Of a stretch of 64,000 nt of DNA, positions 1 to 13,932 are shown piece by piece. The stretch spans positions 1 to 64,000 of the forward strand of contig QZCP01000071.1 in the NCBI GenBank assembly GCA_003956705.1, given 5' to 3'. Both the position numbers and the translations under genes were made by a program. Source of the DNA: Brevipalpus yothersi (Eukaryota; Arthropoda; Arachnida; Trombidiformes; Tenuipalpidae). How positions within the stretch are numbered: the stretch's first letter is position 1; each line of letters opens with the position of its first letter. Below the pieces are notes generated by a model, which did not search any database, had not been told where the DNA came from, and saw only the letters and a list, made by a program, of their open reading frames with translations.

Positions 1-81
<81 letters not shown>
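1..81. repeat. (TC)n microsatellite at window start
   Basis: An unbroken TC dinucleotide run fills the first 80 bases and is cut by the window edge, so its true length is unknown. Confidence 0.98.
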
Positions 82-84
<3 letters not shown>

Positions 85-1426
85 CATGATATGTCCTTTC
101 CAGCTCATCATCTATAACGAATAATTCAAGAGAAAAGAATCTGAAAAATTGCCATATCCAAATAACAAGATGAAATGAGAACCTGACTCTGGAGATGATT
201 TATGGAATTCAATTACGATTAACTTGTTCGTTTCTTTTGCTCTTTCTTCCTCTTTTTCTCTCTTGGTAGGCTCCTTTTGATTTCACTTTTTCCAATATTG
301 AATTGAACATTTTGACAGATGAAAGCTGAAAAAAGGAAGGAGAAAATATAGTGAAGAGAGAGAGAAAGAGAAAAACCTCTGGATAAAGAGAGGACATCGA
401 GAGATAGATGAAGAGAGAGAGAGAGAGAGAGAGAAATAATTTCAAAGCTGAACTCATTGATCTCTGAATCAAGTACAGTGAAAAGAATACTCGGCTTCTG
501 ATCATTTTCATTCCAGTCTCTAGGAGATAAACATATTCCAATTGAATCACTTCCTCAAAGGAAACTGGATAATGGAAACATCACTGATTCAAAATTTTCA
601 CTCACTAGCAATCTACTCAATTCTATTGAACTAAATTATCAACTTGGAAAAATTATTCCTTTCTTGAAAAGATGGGATGATACTACCAAATAAATTTGAG
701 CCAAATTTAAGACATTCCTAGTGAAAAAACGAGAGCTGAAATTCTTCTATCACAACCTATCCAATAATAACTAACGAATCTTTCCACATCTATCATGAGG
801 ATAATGGAGCTCAGAGAATTAGAGAAGGCCTCCTAAGTAACAAGGTTGGTTATCATCACATTTCTCGGATTGGAATCAGATAAATGAGCCTGAAAGCCTC
901 TAACTTTATAGCAAAGGATTGGTTGATCAAACATGATGTTGACAAGTAAACATGGGCAAAGGTGTAATAAGAAAGTTGGCCATCAATGAAAGTGGTAGCA
1001 AAATCAGCCATTTGAGAGGTTGAAAGCGTTGACAAGCAGTCAAAGTGTAAGTAACCGGTGGAAAAGTATCACGAAATGCTTTAACAGGAAGGAAAAAAAA
1101 ATATTCCTTCTAATTTTCGGATATAACTTTGTTCACTGGTCCTCTTGTATGATTTGTTTTTGTCGTCATGAATAATGTCCAGCAAGTAACAATGGTCAGT
1201 CTTACATATATATCTATGTACAAACTTGACACAATGGTTGGATGGGAGGAAGAAAAAAAAATGGTCGGTAAATAAAGTGGGTGGTAATGAACATTGGAAA
1301 AATGGAAGAATCTTGTATCCGATCATCATAATTCATCGTCAAACCAATGAACAACTCTCTTTCTTTTCGGACCAAATCGATTTCATCACCTTGAAGGCAA
1401 TTTTCTTCGTTACTTCAATACAAGAA

Positions 1427-1463
<37 letters not shown>

Positions 1464-2671
1464 ATGGAAAGGAAATAAGATGTGAGAAAGAAAAGAAAGA
1501 AAGAGGAGAAAAAGAAGAAGAAAAAAGAGGAAAAGGAAATTCGCTCATAGCTTTTGCAGCTTTTCATTAGCTTGAGCCATTATTTTTCACTACAGTCCTC
1601 ACCACTTTGTGTGCTGTTCCTGTGATTTTTGTGCGTGTCTATGTGTGTGTGTATATATGTGTGTACATATAGAAAGTAATGTTGTGAAAAATAGAGGCCA
1701 ATAGAAGGAAATACAAGAAGAAGAAGAACTAGAAGAACTAGAAGAACTGCAGCATCAATGTACAGTGAGAACTTTTCCTCTGCCCAAAAAGATTTCAAAT
1801 TGATCAATATCCGACTGGCTAGTTTGCCTCTGAACTCAGTCATTCTTGTGAGAACACATTTGTTGTTGAGAGAAAAAGAAAGTGTGAAACATGAGAGCAA
1901 TGGACAATCAATGGATGGATGAGTAAACCATCATGTGTATGTGTGTGTGTGTATGTGTATGTGTTTGACTGAATTCAAGCCCACCATCAACCCCAGATCC
2001 TGTCACCACCGTGTGGACAAGCGAATCTTTTCTCATGGCACAATCAATGACAACACCAGCATCAACCAGTAACAGTGATCTACTTTCTTTCTCTTCCTTT
2101 CTTTCCTTCTTTCTCCTCACCTATTACTACTTTATGTGAATGTGTGAAACCGTAAACAAGAGGTAAAAGATGTCCACCCATTAGAATCATAATCGAGATA
2201 TCCAATGAAAACGATGGTCAAAGTTATTGTCCCCAATACTGATTGTTGCTAGCATCTGGAAAATGAATCTTTTCTTTCCCCTTTTTCTCTTTTACTTTAT
2301 CAGAATTGATGCTATGAACAGTCTTCCATGTAGTTGATTTTGGAGAGTTAGATTCCCTAAGATATATATATATTCTGGGTATATATACACAAGTTTGAAT
2401 CATGCCATCTGAATAATCTCCCGAGACAAGAGTAGAAACAAAAGAATGGCCTCAATCTAGCTTCCTCGTATATATACAGCTACGATAAGATTATCGATTG
2501 AATGGACATCGATTCTTCTTCTCTGGTCCACTTGGATTGACCATTTTTCACTGCATCTTCATCTCAATTGTCATTCTCTCATCGCTGACTTGATCAGCTT
2601 CTTCAGTCGATCCTCTGAATCAATGACCAGCTATCGATTGAGTACAAGAATGGAGACTCAATCTGACTTAC

Positions 2672-2789
2672 CCTCTCTCTTCCTCTTTCTCTTCGATAGG
2701 GTCTCTTTTTGTTCATTATCCTTACGATGCCCTCCATCATACTGTCAGATGACCCTTGAGCCAATTCCAAAGCCTTCCAATCTCCATAT
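2672..2789 (-). other. possible isolated internal exon
   Basis: On the minus strand an open 118-bp segment is bounded by a plausible acceptor (pyrimidine run then AAG at 2792-2790) and a consensus donor GTAAGT starting at 2671. It encodes 39 residues beginning YGDWKALELA and ending in a basic stretch rich in Arg and Glu. No partner exons were found and the peptide is not recognised. The basic end overlaps a GA-rich stretch, so chance is a serious alternative. Confidence 0.18.
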
Positions 2790-4485
2790 CTTAGAGAGGC
2801 CAATTCTCAGACCCTTTGAATACTTCATCATCATATATTGTCATGATTTAACACATGTTCCATCATGTCAATACAAAATTTGATGAATTTATTCATGAAT
2901 GCCATGAATTTTATCAAATATATACTTCTATTTGAACCTTATAAAAGTTAACATTGGGTATTAAATTTTTCAAATCATAATAGAAGAGAAAATGACAATG
3001 GTATGTCTGTTCTTGACTTTCGAAAAAAAGGCTGGATTGAATTACCGCCATTATTTGCACGAGGTAGGGGATTGAATTCTTCTTGTTGGTCAAATTTCAT
3101 GAAATATTTCCGAATTCTAACGTAAATTCTATCAATTTGAAGTCAACAAATGAACTGAAATCCAATTCTTCATTCAAATATTCTCTGACATGTTCCTGGA
3201 AGAAAAATCTCGTTCTAAAGTTATTCTGATCGAGTATTCTCACCTCTCTGATTTGCTGAATATTTTTAGAGTTCACCCATCATACTGTATCACACCGATA
3301 GGAACATGTACATATATTACCTGATTTCAGATTATCTTCAGCCTTATAAAGTATTCAGTTGCTATATGAGCTTTGATTGAGAGTATTGCGTGATATTTCC
3401 AAAAATATGCTCTTACTGCCTGTATTCACAATGCTCTCCACAATACCGTGTGTATATACACATAGTGGCTGGTTCTGTAAAATCAATCGAGTGCATAGGG
3501 CCAGAATCGGATGAAGAGTAGAGAATTGAAGTGGAAGGGAATCATGTGCTGCATTCATGAGAGGTTTTGTTTCTCATAACTTTTCTTTGGAAGATTGAGG
3601 ATTCTGATGCCTTCTAGGGAAACAATTGGAGAGAGAGAGAAAAAGTCAAAAGAGGGTAGGTTGAATGAAAGAAAACAAAAATTGGGTGGAAAAGAAGCAA
3701 ATTTTATTACTATATTTTGGACCATACTCTAACCATTCATCGGAAATATAATAATATTCTTCTCGTAATATTTTTGATTCTATCAGCCAACCGAGAATCA
3801 TGGTACTGTGTTAGATATTGATCCCTACAAAAACTAAACCTAATCCTCAGGATCGAAGTAGAAAATGTTCTTACACATAGACTAACGTTGAGATAGAAAT
3901 TCTCCTAGCTATTGAAATATATGAGCCTTCGAAAGAGATAGGATTTCTGGACCCAAAAGATGAGTAAAAGAAAAACAGGGATTGTAAGATAAACCTCAAC
4001 TTTTTTATGTTCAGACAAAATTTTTTTGCACAAATTTTGCTTCCAGTCTTTTTCTCATACATACCGTTAGGATGATCATGTTTCACCCTTAAGTTATATC
4101 AAACGGTAGACGAAAACTGTTTTCCATAAGAATGATCGGAAACTTTGATAATGATTCGTGTCTGGATTCCCTAGAAGCTTCCGTTTGAAGATAGAGAGAG
4201 AAAGAGAGAAAAAAGTTTTGATCGATTTTCAGTTACATGTATATTTTCGGTCCTTCTTTTTTGTTATTCTCTCAATATTGGTGAGCGCCTCTTATGTGGC
4301 AATAATTTATTGATTCTTGTGTGCATAGTTTGAGATAAATTACTTACATACACACACTTTCTCATCCTTACTTTGAATAATTACCATACAAATTCAAACT
4401 AATCGACTTTAGATACGCTTGATTTTGATTTTCACCACACTTCTTTGAATAGCTTATGGGCGTTTTATTTGGGTTAGATTTTTTT

Positions 4486-4490
<5 letters not shown>

Positions 4491-4524
<34 letters not shown>
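4491..4524. repeat. (CT)n microsatellite
   Basis: A clean CT run of about 34 bp in gene-free DNA. Confidence 0.95.
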
Positions 4525-4529
<5 letters not shown>

Positions 4530-4831
4530 ATCTCAATGAACTTGATGAGCAAAGAGAAAAAGAGAAACAAGTATCTGCAAAAGAAAGTAAAAGTAAGAGG
4601 CATAGAAATATACAGTATAATGAGATGGAGGTTTTTCGTATTTTTCTCTCCAAAGAATTCAATTAGACGCTATGAAAAGATTAGTTCGGATTGTAGCTAT
4701 TCTGTTTATTCCATTTAATTCACTTCCACTTTCTTCCTCTTCACCCTTACAGCTTTCTTTCCAGTCAAGAAAGGTGACGGGAATCAACAAGAAGGAGAGA
4801 AATAAAAGAACAAGATGAAGATGAAGAGAGG

Positions 4832-4838
<7 letters not shown>

Positions 4839-4885
<47 letters not shown>
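4839..4885. repeat. (GA)n microsatellite
   Basis: A clean AG run of about 47 bp, about 320 bp after the CT tract at 4491-4524. The two tracts are on opposite strands and could pair as a large hairpin in single-stranded DNA. Confidence 0.95.
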
Positions 4886-4888
<3 letters not shown>

Positions 4889-7800
4889 TAGAAGAAAGAA
4901 ATCGAGTTGCAACAACTTTCTCCCATGTCAAGCCTCTATTTCAATCTTCTGAAGGTATACTTCTCAAAATTGAGCCCCATAGGGAGATGAGAGAGAGAGA
5001 GAAGTGAAGAGGAAAGACGAAAAAGAAAAAGCAAAAAAGGAAGATGAGTTGAACGAATCGGACCGAGTGAATGGAAGAAAAATACCTCCAAGGCTTATAC
5101 CTATACCTTCAAGGCCTGATTATGAAAAAGTGTATTCTCAGGAGATATTCCCAGAGAGAAGACGAAGGAGAAGAATAATAAAGCGAATGAAGATAGAGGA
5201 GAAAAAGCGAGTGATGGAAGTGAACATTGTAGTCCAGGAGCCGTGAGAGAGAGAGACTTGCCATAAATTGAATGTGAATGACATAGAATAGGGAGGAATA
5301 CTTTGGAATATCAGCAACACTCAGTTTGTCTTGTGTGTCACTTTTTTCGATTATTTGGAGGAGAAGCTCTTGTTTTGAAAACCTCTCAGATTAGCTGCAG
5401 AGTGCAATAAAATTTTGATACCTATGCTAGATGAGAAACAAGGTCTACAGAGGTTCTGAAGAATTTCTAGCAAGGAATTTGATGCATTGGAGATAATCTT
5501 GAAATCAGTTTTGAACAATTGATAGAGAATAATTCAACTGGGAATGAGAAAAGTGGCTAGAATCAAATACACAATCGGATTGGGTTTGTAAAATATTGAA
5601 TGTATACATGAGAGTTGAGAAGTTCAGTTTGTCGAAATAGATCATACATGCACTTGGACCCCGAAAGGGGATAAAGAGAAAAATTTGGCTTTTTTATCTT
5701 GCTTGTCGATTTATAGCTTATATATCTTTCATGCATCAGTCTCCATTCTTTAGCCATCAAATCTATTTCGGAAGTCAAATGGTCTCATATTTTTACAACT
5801 TTTTTGAGTTCAGCTTGAGCTTAAAATCTGAAAAATTCCATGTATAGCAGTAAAGTATAGTGTAAAGAATAATGAACACCAAAAAATTGTGGATGCTCAA
5901 TGTTCATTTCCTGAGAATTCAAATCAGATGATTTCCTACTCCCATTTTTCTTCACCTTTTATTGTCCCTGTATTCAGATTTCAGTGAACAATAATAATGC
6001 ATAAATGAGATGATTAGCATAAGCTTTTCCCATGACTTTTGAATCAATTCATTTGGTTCCTGTGAGATTTGTTCACGAAAATTAGCCGCTTCATGAGCTC
6101 GAAGATGCATAATATAGTATGAAAAATATTCCCAAATCAGAATGAAATCTGAGCCTAGTTAAAATTTTTGGCTCAACTCTCTGCATCCTGAGTTTCACAG
6201 ATACTCTAACCTACTTTACAAAACACGTTGATCAAACTAATAGTTAAAAGAGAAGAGAAGAGAGAGAGAGAGAGAGGAAGAGAGAAAATTCACTTCCTAC
6301 AAGCAAATGAATTTTTAAAACATTACCAAAATTAGAGCATCTAGTCAAGACAAAAACTTCATGTAAGTGCTAAAATTTCCATGGGAAACTCGATGCCTTG
6401 GATGGAAGATAGTAACACTCAACCGAAAATTTGGTCCTCGAGACTTTATCATGTTCTCGAGTTCTCATGATGAAAACAGTTCACGGAATAATAGCTACCA
6501 TTCTTGAGTATCCTATTTCATCTTTTTTCTCTTCCTCTTTTTCGAATATGCACTGTAGATCGATAGATCTGAATACTCTGTGCGTGTGTGTATATATGTG
6601 TATGTGTATGGATGCTCTACATTCGAAGAGTGAACATGATAATAGTAATATTGATCATCACATATACATGACTTACAATTGTGTCCTCATGCCTATTCTA
6701 TCCGCCTTTTTCTCCTCCTCTTATTCCTAGGCAATGGATTCCCTTGAATCTCGAGTATAATATTGTGCGAAAAGGAGAATGATTTTGCATCAGCATCCAG
6801 TATGGGAAGGGAATATGATGATGGCGATGATGATGATGATGATATTATTCTTTGCTTATCATTCTCATCTTTTGATCATTTGAAATTCATGTTTGACATT
6901 GGTGAAAGTGCTTGTCACCCGGTTATTTTGCATTTTGATGATCTCCACCATTCTCTATACCTTTCGTGTTCCCTTTTATCTCTTGTATTCTAAGCAGCAC
7001 CAGCATCCATCCATCAAAGTTGTTTCTCTTGGATGCTACTATTGCCTGTTATTCTATTTTCAAACATTTTGAGAATGCTAAAGGAGGGAAAAGTTTGTTC
7101 AATTCTAGTGGCAGAAATTATATTCTACTTATTCACAAAATAAAAATGAGAAAATTTTGCCACTTTCATCAAAAGAATGAAAAATTTTTACGAATTTAAA
7201 TTACAAATTATTCTCATCAGATGGATTGGGCTCATCATGATGATACACATGCTGCACTGTGAACAGTAGAAAGTGCACCAGATTTTACCTATTTTCGTCT
7301 ATTTTCAATGATGATGGAGCTCTAGCTGTCAATGTTCTGCAAAACATGAACAGAATTTCTATCATTTTGGCAAAGTCTATTGCCTCCAGGATCTCACAAA
7401 CTCCAACGATTAAGTGTTCACTGAGAAAAAAAGACAAAATAAGATCAGGATGAAATATGACTTTGAAGATGAGAAAAAGGTATAAATCAGAGAGAAAATC
7501 TCAATAACGGTGATATTAGTGAATGAAAGAAAGTTCTGAGAGTATAAATCCTGACTTTGAATAGGGTTCTCAAACTTTTTTAGCTGATGTGCACATGCAT
7601 GAGAAAAGTTGAAGAATACATCTTTGGAGAAAATGTCAGAAAAAATGCAAAAAAATCTGAGAATATCAAAGTTTTGAGCTAAAATTGGGTATTTATGAAG
7701 TTAGAGATTACAAAATAAGGGTTGAAAATGATTCAGACTATTGTTTTGTGCATAGACTTCGATTTATACACCTTTTCTTGAGTACACAATTCAGATTTCA

Positions 7801-10588
7801 GAGCTAGACGAAGAAATGTCAGGTAACATGAGCTTACAAGAATTGATTGTTTGTATTTTCACAAAAACAATCCAATATTGAGCTGCCTTCATAGCTTAAA
7901 TTTGAATCATTTGAATAGGAAAGATTAGACTAAGTGTGAGGATGTCGCAAAATGATCCTTAAAGGTAGGCTTTCGAATTGAAGTAGAATATCTTGTACAG
8001 ATTGCCAATGGTATACTAGGTATATACAAATAAGTATACGAATAAAATGCATGGCTTGTGCTGGGAATAACGGTAAAACGATGCGAGCGAATGAAGATTG
8101 ATTTTAAGAAATAAAGTATCATATAGAAATCATTTGTAAGGATTTAGGATCGAAAGCTTCTCCAACATTCTTGCACCATCTTTCAGACTCGAATTTTCTG
8201 TTATTTCTCACCAAGATCTTCATAGGTCTAGGCGAATTAAGCATAAGTATCCGGAGAAAAAGAAATGATCTGAGAAACAAAACATACGAAGAAAATAAAT
8301 GATGTTCTATGAGTGGAGAAAACTCGTAGAAATAATCCTAACTCATGGAGGCTATGATTTATTATACCTTTGATCAGATTCAATCGATCGGGCTTTGAGA
8401 AAAATCGAATTCATCTGATATGCACCGGAAAAAAGGAGGAAGAAGGTTCCCAATACATTGATCAAAGGCAAATATTCGATGATCAAGCTACTTTTCTCTA
8501 TGCTTTTTAACTTGTTATTCTCTCTATTCTTTCTATTCTCTATTCTGAAGCTGATATGCACACTTTGCATACCTTCAATTCACCATACAAAATAACAATA
8601 AGTCTCTTTTGGTGGAAAATTGAAACTTTTGTGAACATTGACTCTTCAAATATTGGAAAATAAATTGAACTTTTCCACCAATCTCATGAACTGTAAAGTA
8701 AAATGTTCTCTCTCTCTCTTTCTCTCAATTGTTTTGATTACTTTCAGAGGATCTTTTCCTTTCCTCTCACTTCCCACAATTACAGCCTCTCGGTTCATGA
8801 GACTCTGGAGGAAAATAAAATTGTTGAAAAAAATAGTATTCCAATGAATCTAGTTCTGATTGGAATGGATTTCAGGCTTCATAAAAAGCGATCGAGATTA
8901 TTTTAGGCTCAAATTCATGATTGTTTGCGAATATTGTGTGCTTTTTAAACGATACATGAATTGTTTAAAGTAGGAATCTTTTCATGGGTATCTTTTCTCT
9001 TCGGTAAACCATTTCTGATACTTTTTATTTCTTTCTTCAACTTTTATCCTCTTCAAATCTATCGGAAAAATTTATTGCTTCGATCTTTTCTTTTTGCAGA
9101 GTTGGCAGTTGTGTATGTGTGAGGATAGCAAAAGTTCATGAACCCTTCTCAATACTTTCTGCACCTCTTCACTTGGTTACGAAGATTTATTGAGTGTTGT
9201 GGAAGCTGTGAACTGAGAGAAAAAATTGTGAATCAAACTAAAAATAGCCATTCTGCTGAGTTGAGTAGAAAAATTGAAGTTTGAGCTCAGAATTTCAGCG
9301 GACAATCAACTGAGTCCTCCTATTTTGCTGACTTTTGTTTTCATAAGTCCATTCCATTTGTTTTTGATGTCCTCTATGAGTTTTTGATGGTTTGGAAAAG
9401 GAATTCACATTAAGTTTTCGGATAGATAAGAACAATAAACTCTAACAAATATGATCACGAATAAGAAGGTCCCTTGGAATACTCCATACATTGGTGTGAT
9501 GTGTTAGTATTGGGATATAAAAATTGGAATTACTTTCACCAATTTACTGAAAACATTTCCAAAACCAATTGTAAAATTCCAATTTACCGATGGTTCTGTG
9601 AATTTTTCATTTCGTTACTTTCTAATCACGAGTAATTAATTAGAACTCACTGGCTCTCATATTTTATAGATCGCTTTTCATGGAAGCCTTTCTAGCTTTT
9701 CAATCTATTCTCAAACTGTGAAAAACACATTTTGACTAAAACTTTACGGTATTTGGCTCAATTTCCGCTATCCTTTCCCGAATTTGTTTTAATTTGAAGA
9801 TTTAGATCATTCTGTCAGATTATTTCATCAATTGTTTGTAAAATTTCAACTTTCGAAGTTTAGAATGTTTCAAGTTTTAGAATGTAAAAATCCTATCTTC
9901 TCAATGAATTGGCTAAGAATTGCTGTGAATTGGAATTACAGCCCCTAAATTCTCATGTTGTACTACTTTCTTTGCTAGTATTCCCTTATAAAATCTCTCA
10001 TCTCATCTTTATAAATTTCCTCTGAGCTCACTTGTTTATTAGAGACTATCTTCACTTGTTAATTTTTACTTTGTATTTCTTGAGGAATATCATGAGAAGA
10101 ATAAGGTAGGAATAGCTCCAATATACCTCGAGAATTCTTCCAATTCCATGTTTTCCATCTCTTTGCTCAAGCAAATTATGTTCACAATATCATTATCCAA
10201 TCTCTAAGGGCAAATACAGAACGGAAAGTGAGAGAGATGATTTTGATCAATTCTGGTTTACTTTTCCCCTGAGTAAAGTGGGTTACCTTTTCGAGGTTTT
10301 CTTCTGGATTCCTCACTATCATGTGTTCACTTTACTCTCTTTCCACTTAGTTTTTCAGGCTGTTTCACTGGATACACACACATACACACTACATTGGATG
10401 ATAAATGATGCAACATCCCTCCTCCTGACAGTGATGATGATTCAAATTGCCTGAACTATCTCAATATATTTTGACCGTTGGCCATCATGCAAGGTTCAGA
10501 GGAGCCAAGGAAGTGAGGAATGTTGCAACATCAATCTGTATCAAGAGTAGGAGAAAAAGTAACAGTTAAGAGTTTTAGCTAAAGGAAG

Positions 10589-10623
<35 letters not shown>

Positions 10624-13600
10624 AAAGAACCACTTGAATGGTCATTGATCATCGTTCAATATGATTGAATTGAAGCGATTCTTGAAGATCAATCGAGTAT
10701 GGATTGTTAACACACCGAGAAACCAGAGTTCATCTTTTGCCATAGATTACGTTTTTCCTCCTCTACAATAGCAAGCTGAGTATGATCTCATATTGAGCCT
10801 TATAGACAGTGGTAGAGATAGAATATATAGTCCAAATAGAACCCACTTTCACTCATTTTGAACACACATAACTATTTCTCTTTTGTTCGAGAATGCATCA
10901 TTTCGAAATTACTCATTGCCAGTAGACAGGTAATTATCTGAACACTTTTCGTGTTTGTTTCCATCCTCTTCCGCATCCATGCTTCCCTTGAATTGCTTTT
11001 CTCAGCAATTTTGCATTCATTAGCTAAATCAATATGCTTGGCCAGCTTTTTGGGGAGAAAGTTTTTCGAGAATCGATTTGCCTCTCCATAAACCATGCAA
11101 CCAACTCAGAATTCTCATCTGAATCGTCCAATCTCCATGACCATGAGTCTCTCTCTCTCCCTCCTCTCTCCTTGTCTCATTAACCATTCTTTGAGTAGAC
11201 ATTCTCTTTCTCTCTCATCCTGTTTGAGAAGATTGAAATGAAGAGAAGAGCAAATAATTCATCACTTGAGCTTTGATTGCGATGCTGCTACTGGCTCTTA
11301 TCTCAATCGTCAATGTTATCATCACTGAACTACCAAAATCATGTGATTAGAGCTGTAAATGAACACACATAGACAGGATGCAAAAAGATATGCAAATCAC
11401 TTGATTAGACTGGCTCATCATCGTTATTCCCTAATGTCTCCAGAGAAAATGTGAGATTACATATTGGGCGAATAATATTTAACCGTTAAGTGCCTTCGAG
11501 ATAACAAAAATACGTTAATTTTTTGGAAAAAACTTTCCTCTCATGTGAAAACGATGGAATTTTTTTTATCATACTTTCAATCTTTGTTGGAACAGATTTT
11601 TTTTGCTCTCTTTCGATCCTAGTGAGTAAATGCTATTCAAATGCTATCAAGATTGAGGGCTTCCGTGTCGAACTCGAGTGGACTTTTTTTGACTGATACT
11701 TTTGCTCTTGCATAGATTCTCTTGGAAATTCAGTTTCTCATTAGTGTTTTCTGATGTATGAGAAATAATTTTTTAAGCAAATATTGATCCATAATGGTTA
11801 TATAACAGATTCCTTTCAGGTACAGGTAGTAGTACTAGATAGTATTCTCTGACTTACTCTGGTAGAGAGATTTTACTTAGAGATTTATTCAAATTACTCA
11901 ACAAATTTTTACTTTACATTTTCACAAACTCATCGCTGTTCAATGAACTCTTTGCTTGTATGATGATGTTCAGAGAATATGAAAAATTTTGAGGAAGAAC
12001 GACGTTTATATGCATCAATTATCGTACATCGTTAAGGTTTTACTCATTCTCGGTGATTAACCTACTCTCTCGAACACACAAGATGTTTCACTTTAATTTC
12101 TTTCTACTTCTGGTGAAGTAGCTCCAGTAACTGTATAAGTAACTTATAAGCCCAAATTTTTCACTTGAGTAACCATAATTTTAGACTTTCTAGTACACGT
12201 ATCTCATGGTCTTACTAATCATCATTTTGACAAGATGCACTTGTTCAATTAGCTTCTTTATGAGTACGTGTATCATGCAGCATTTTTGACACAAAATCTC
12301 AGAGGAATGAAAAAGTTTCCTCTCTCCGATGCTTTGATCTCAATGAAATTTGAGAGTCTCTCAAAAACAAGTCCAGATTTCTGTTCTGCGTCAAACTGAC
12401 AGGAATAGCCATGAGATTGAGGTATTTGAGCAATTTTATTCCAGCTCATCTCCTCTTTATATCCTCCTCCTGGAAAGATAGTGGTCCATGTATTTTCAAC
12501 CAGTCAATTATTATCGTCATGGTATGAATCTTCATCCACAGTAATGGCAAAGTCTTGAGAATGGTATTGAACTATTTTTACTCTCCAATCGGGAGTGGAC
12601 ACAATTTTATCCGATTTCAAGAGTAGAAAAATACCATTTCAGATGTGAGTTTGTCCTGATGGTAAAAGAAAATCTTTGCCAATGTTGAGCTGATATCAAT
12701 CGACTTACTTCGAATTTTCATCCACAAAGAAAAGCGGATTGACTCTCTCCAAAATGGAAAGATGCTTTTCTCGTGTAGAGGCAAGACATAAGTCTATCCA
12801 AGTCATCAATTCTTGCCTGAGATGTGGTCAGATCCTCATCTTCATCTCTTCCTCCACCTTGATGCTTGCCTCTTTTCATACTCCTAAGATGATTCCATAT
12901 GAGATCGTCACAACCTCTCATTCGCCTTATACTGATCTGGCAGCTTCTTTTCGTACTTCCCGATAGAATTGATCTTGATTGGATTCGAATAGGAAGTCAA
13001 TCGAATGACCACCAAGAGTGTAGAGATTTTTCCACTTCCCATGGTATTTCCGTTGAAACTTGAACGACTCTATTCAATTCATACAGAGGAAAAATTTCCT
13101 CTTTTTTTCTCTCTCTCTCTCTTTTCTTTCTCTTTCTCTTTCTCTCCTTCTTTTTCTATTCCTCCAACTTCTAACACAAGCTTTCCGCTTGTGTGAATCA
13201 AAAAATTTGAAAAAGCTGAATGGAATTTATTCACTTGATTCTTCCAAACTCTGAACTATATATATATATGTGTGTGTGTGTGCGTGAAGGTGTACTATCT
13301 GCATACAAATTTGGAACTTACATGAATAGAATCACATGAACATGATGCTTTGACCTGGCCAGTGTATTTTCGACTTACCATGTCTCTAGTGACTTTTGTC
13401 ATTTCCTTTTTCTCTCTCTATCTTTCTTTCTTCCTTAATTCATGCCCATTCAGGGATCCTTTTTCCACACTGTTTGGATAATCTGCCTTCCAGCTTCTCA
13501 TCATCAGATCTTGGTGAATCTCACTTTCAGAATGTTTAAGTGTAGTGATTAGTGTATTCATGGGGAAACTTTCTCTCTCTCTTCTTCTGGCCGATAGATT

Positions 13601-13932
13601 ATTCTCATTCTTGCTGTTTTGCCTTTCCAGGCATGTAAGATAGATAAACTAACTTTCATCGATCGAAATTCTTGTTCCACTATCTTGCCAACCTAAGATC
13701 ATGTTCTTGCAAAAATATACATTTATATCGTCTCATGGGCTTTTGATATATTGTGCCGGAGAACATCTCATTATGTTTAATCAATAATTGTTCGATCGAA
13801 TACTCGTTGAATTATCTATAAGAGAGAAAGAGAGCATAAACATTAGAAAATGTTGTAATTTGACATTATTCTCTCACAATGTCTCGTGAATATCTATCGT
13901 TATTCTCTAAACCATGTATCTTTTATCCACAG

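Larger units (their letters stand above)
82..13932. other. gene-poor region, no confirmed gene
   Basis: Nearly 14 kb of AT-rich sequence in which I could not assemble any multi-exon gene. It holds short GA/TC tracts (411-434, 1433-1460, 4491-4524, 4839-4885, 6259-6277, 10604-10623), TG-rich runs near 1634-1660 and 1938-1964, and many short open frames that look like chance or repeat translation. One spliceable-looking minus-strand segment at 2672-2789 is listed separately. The missing 5' exon or exons of the esterase-like gene that begins to be visible at 13933 probably lie in this stretch, but I could not find them. Confidence 0.6.

Noticed and set aside
10872..11096. 74-codon minus-strand open frame with ordinary composition
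   Set aside because: No family match, no convincing splice partners, and the upstream acceptor is poor.
12718..12921. Minus-strand open frame with a possible acceptor at 12885-12884 and an acidic-rich peptide
   Set aside because: A terminal exon is possible, but no preceding exon could be joined except across an unrealistically short gap, and the peptide is not recognised.
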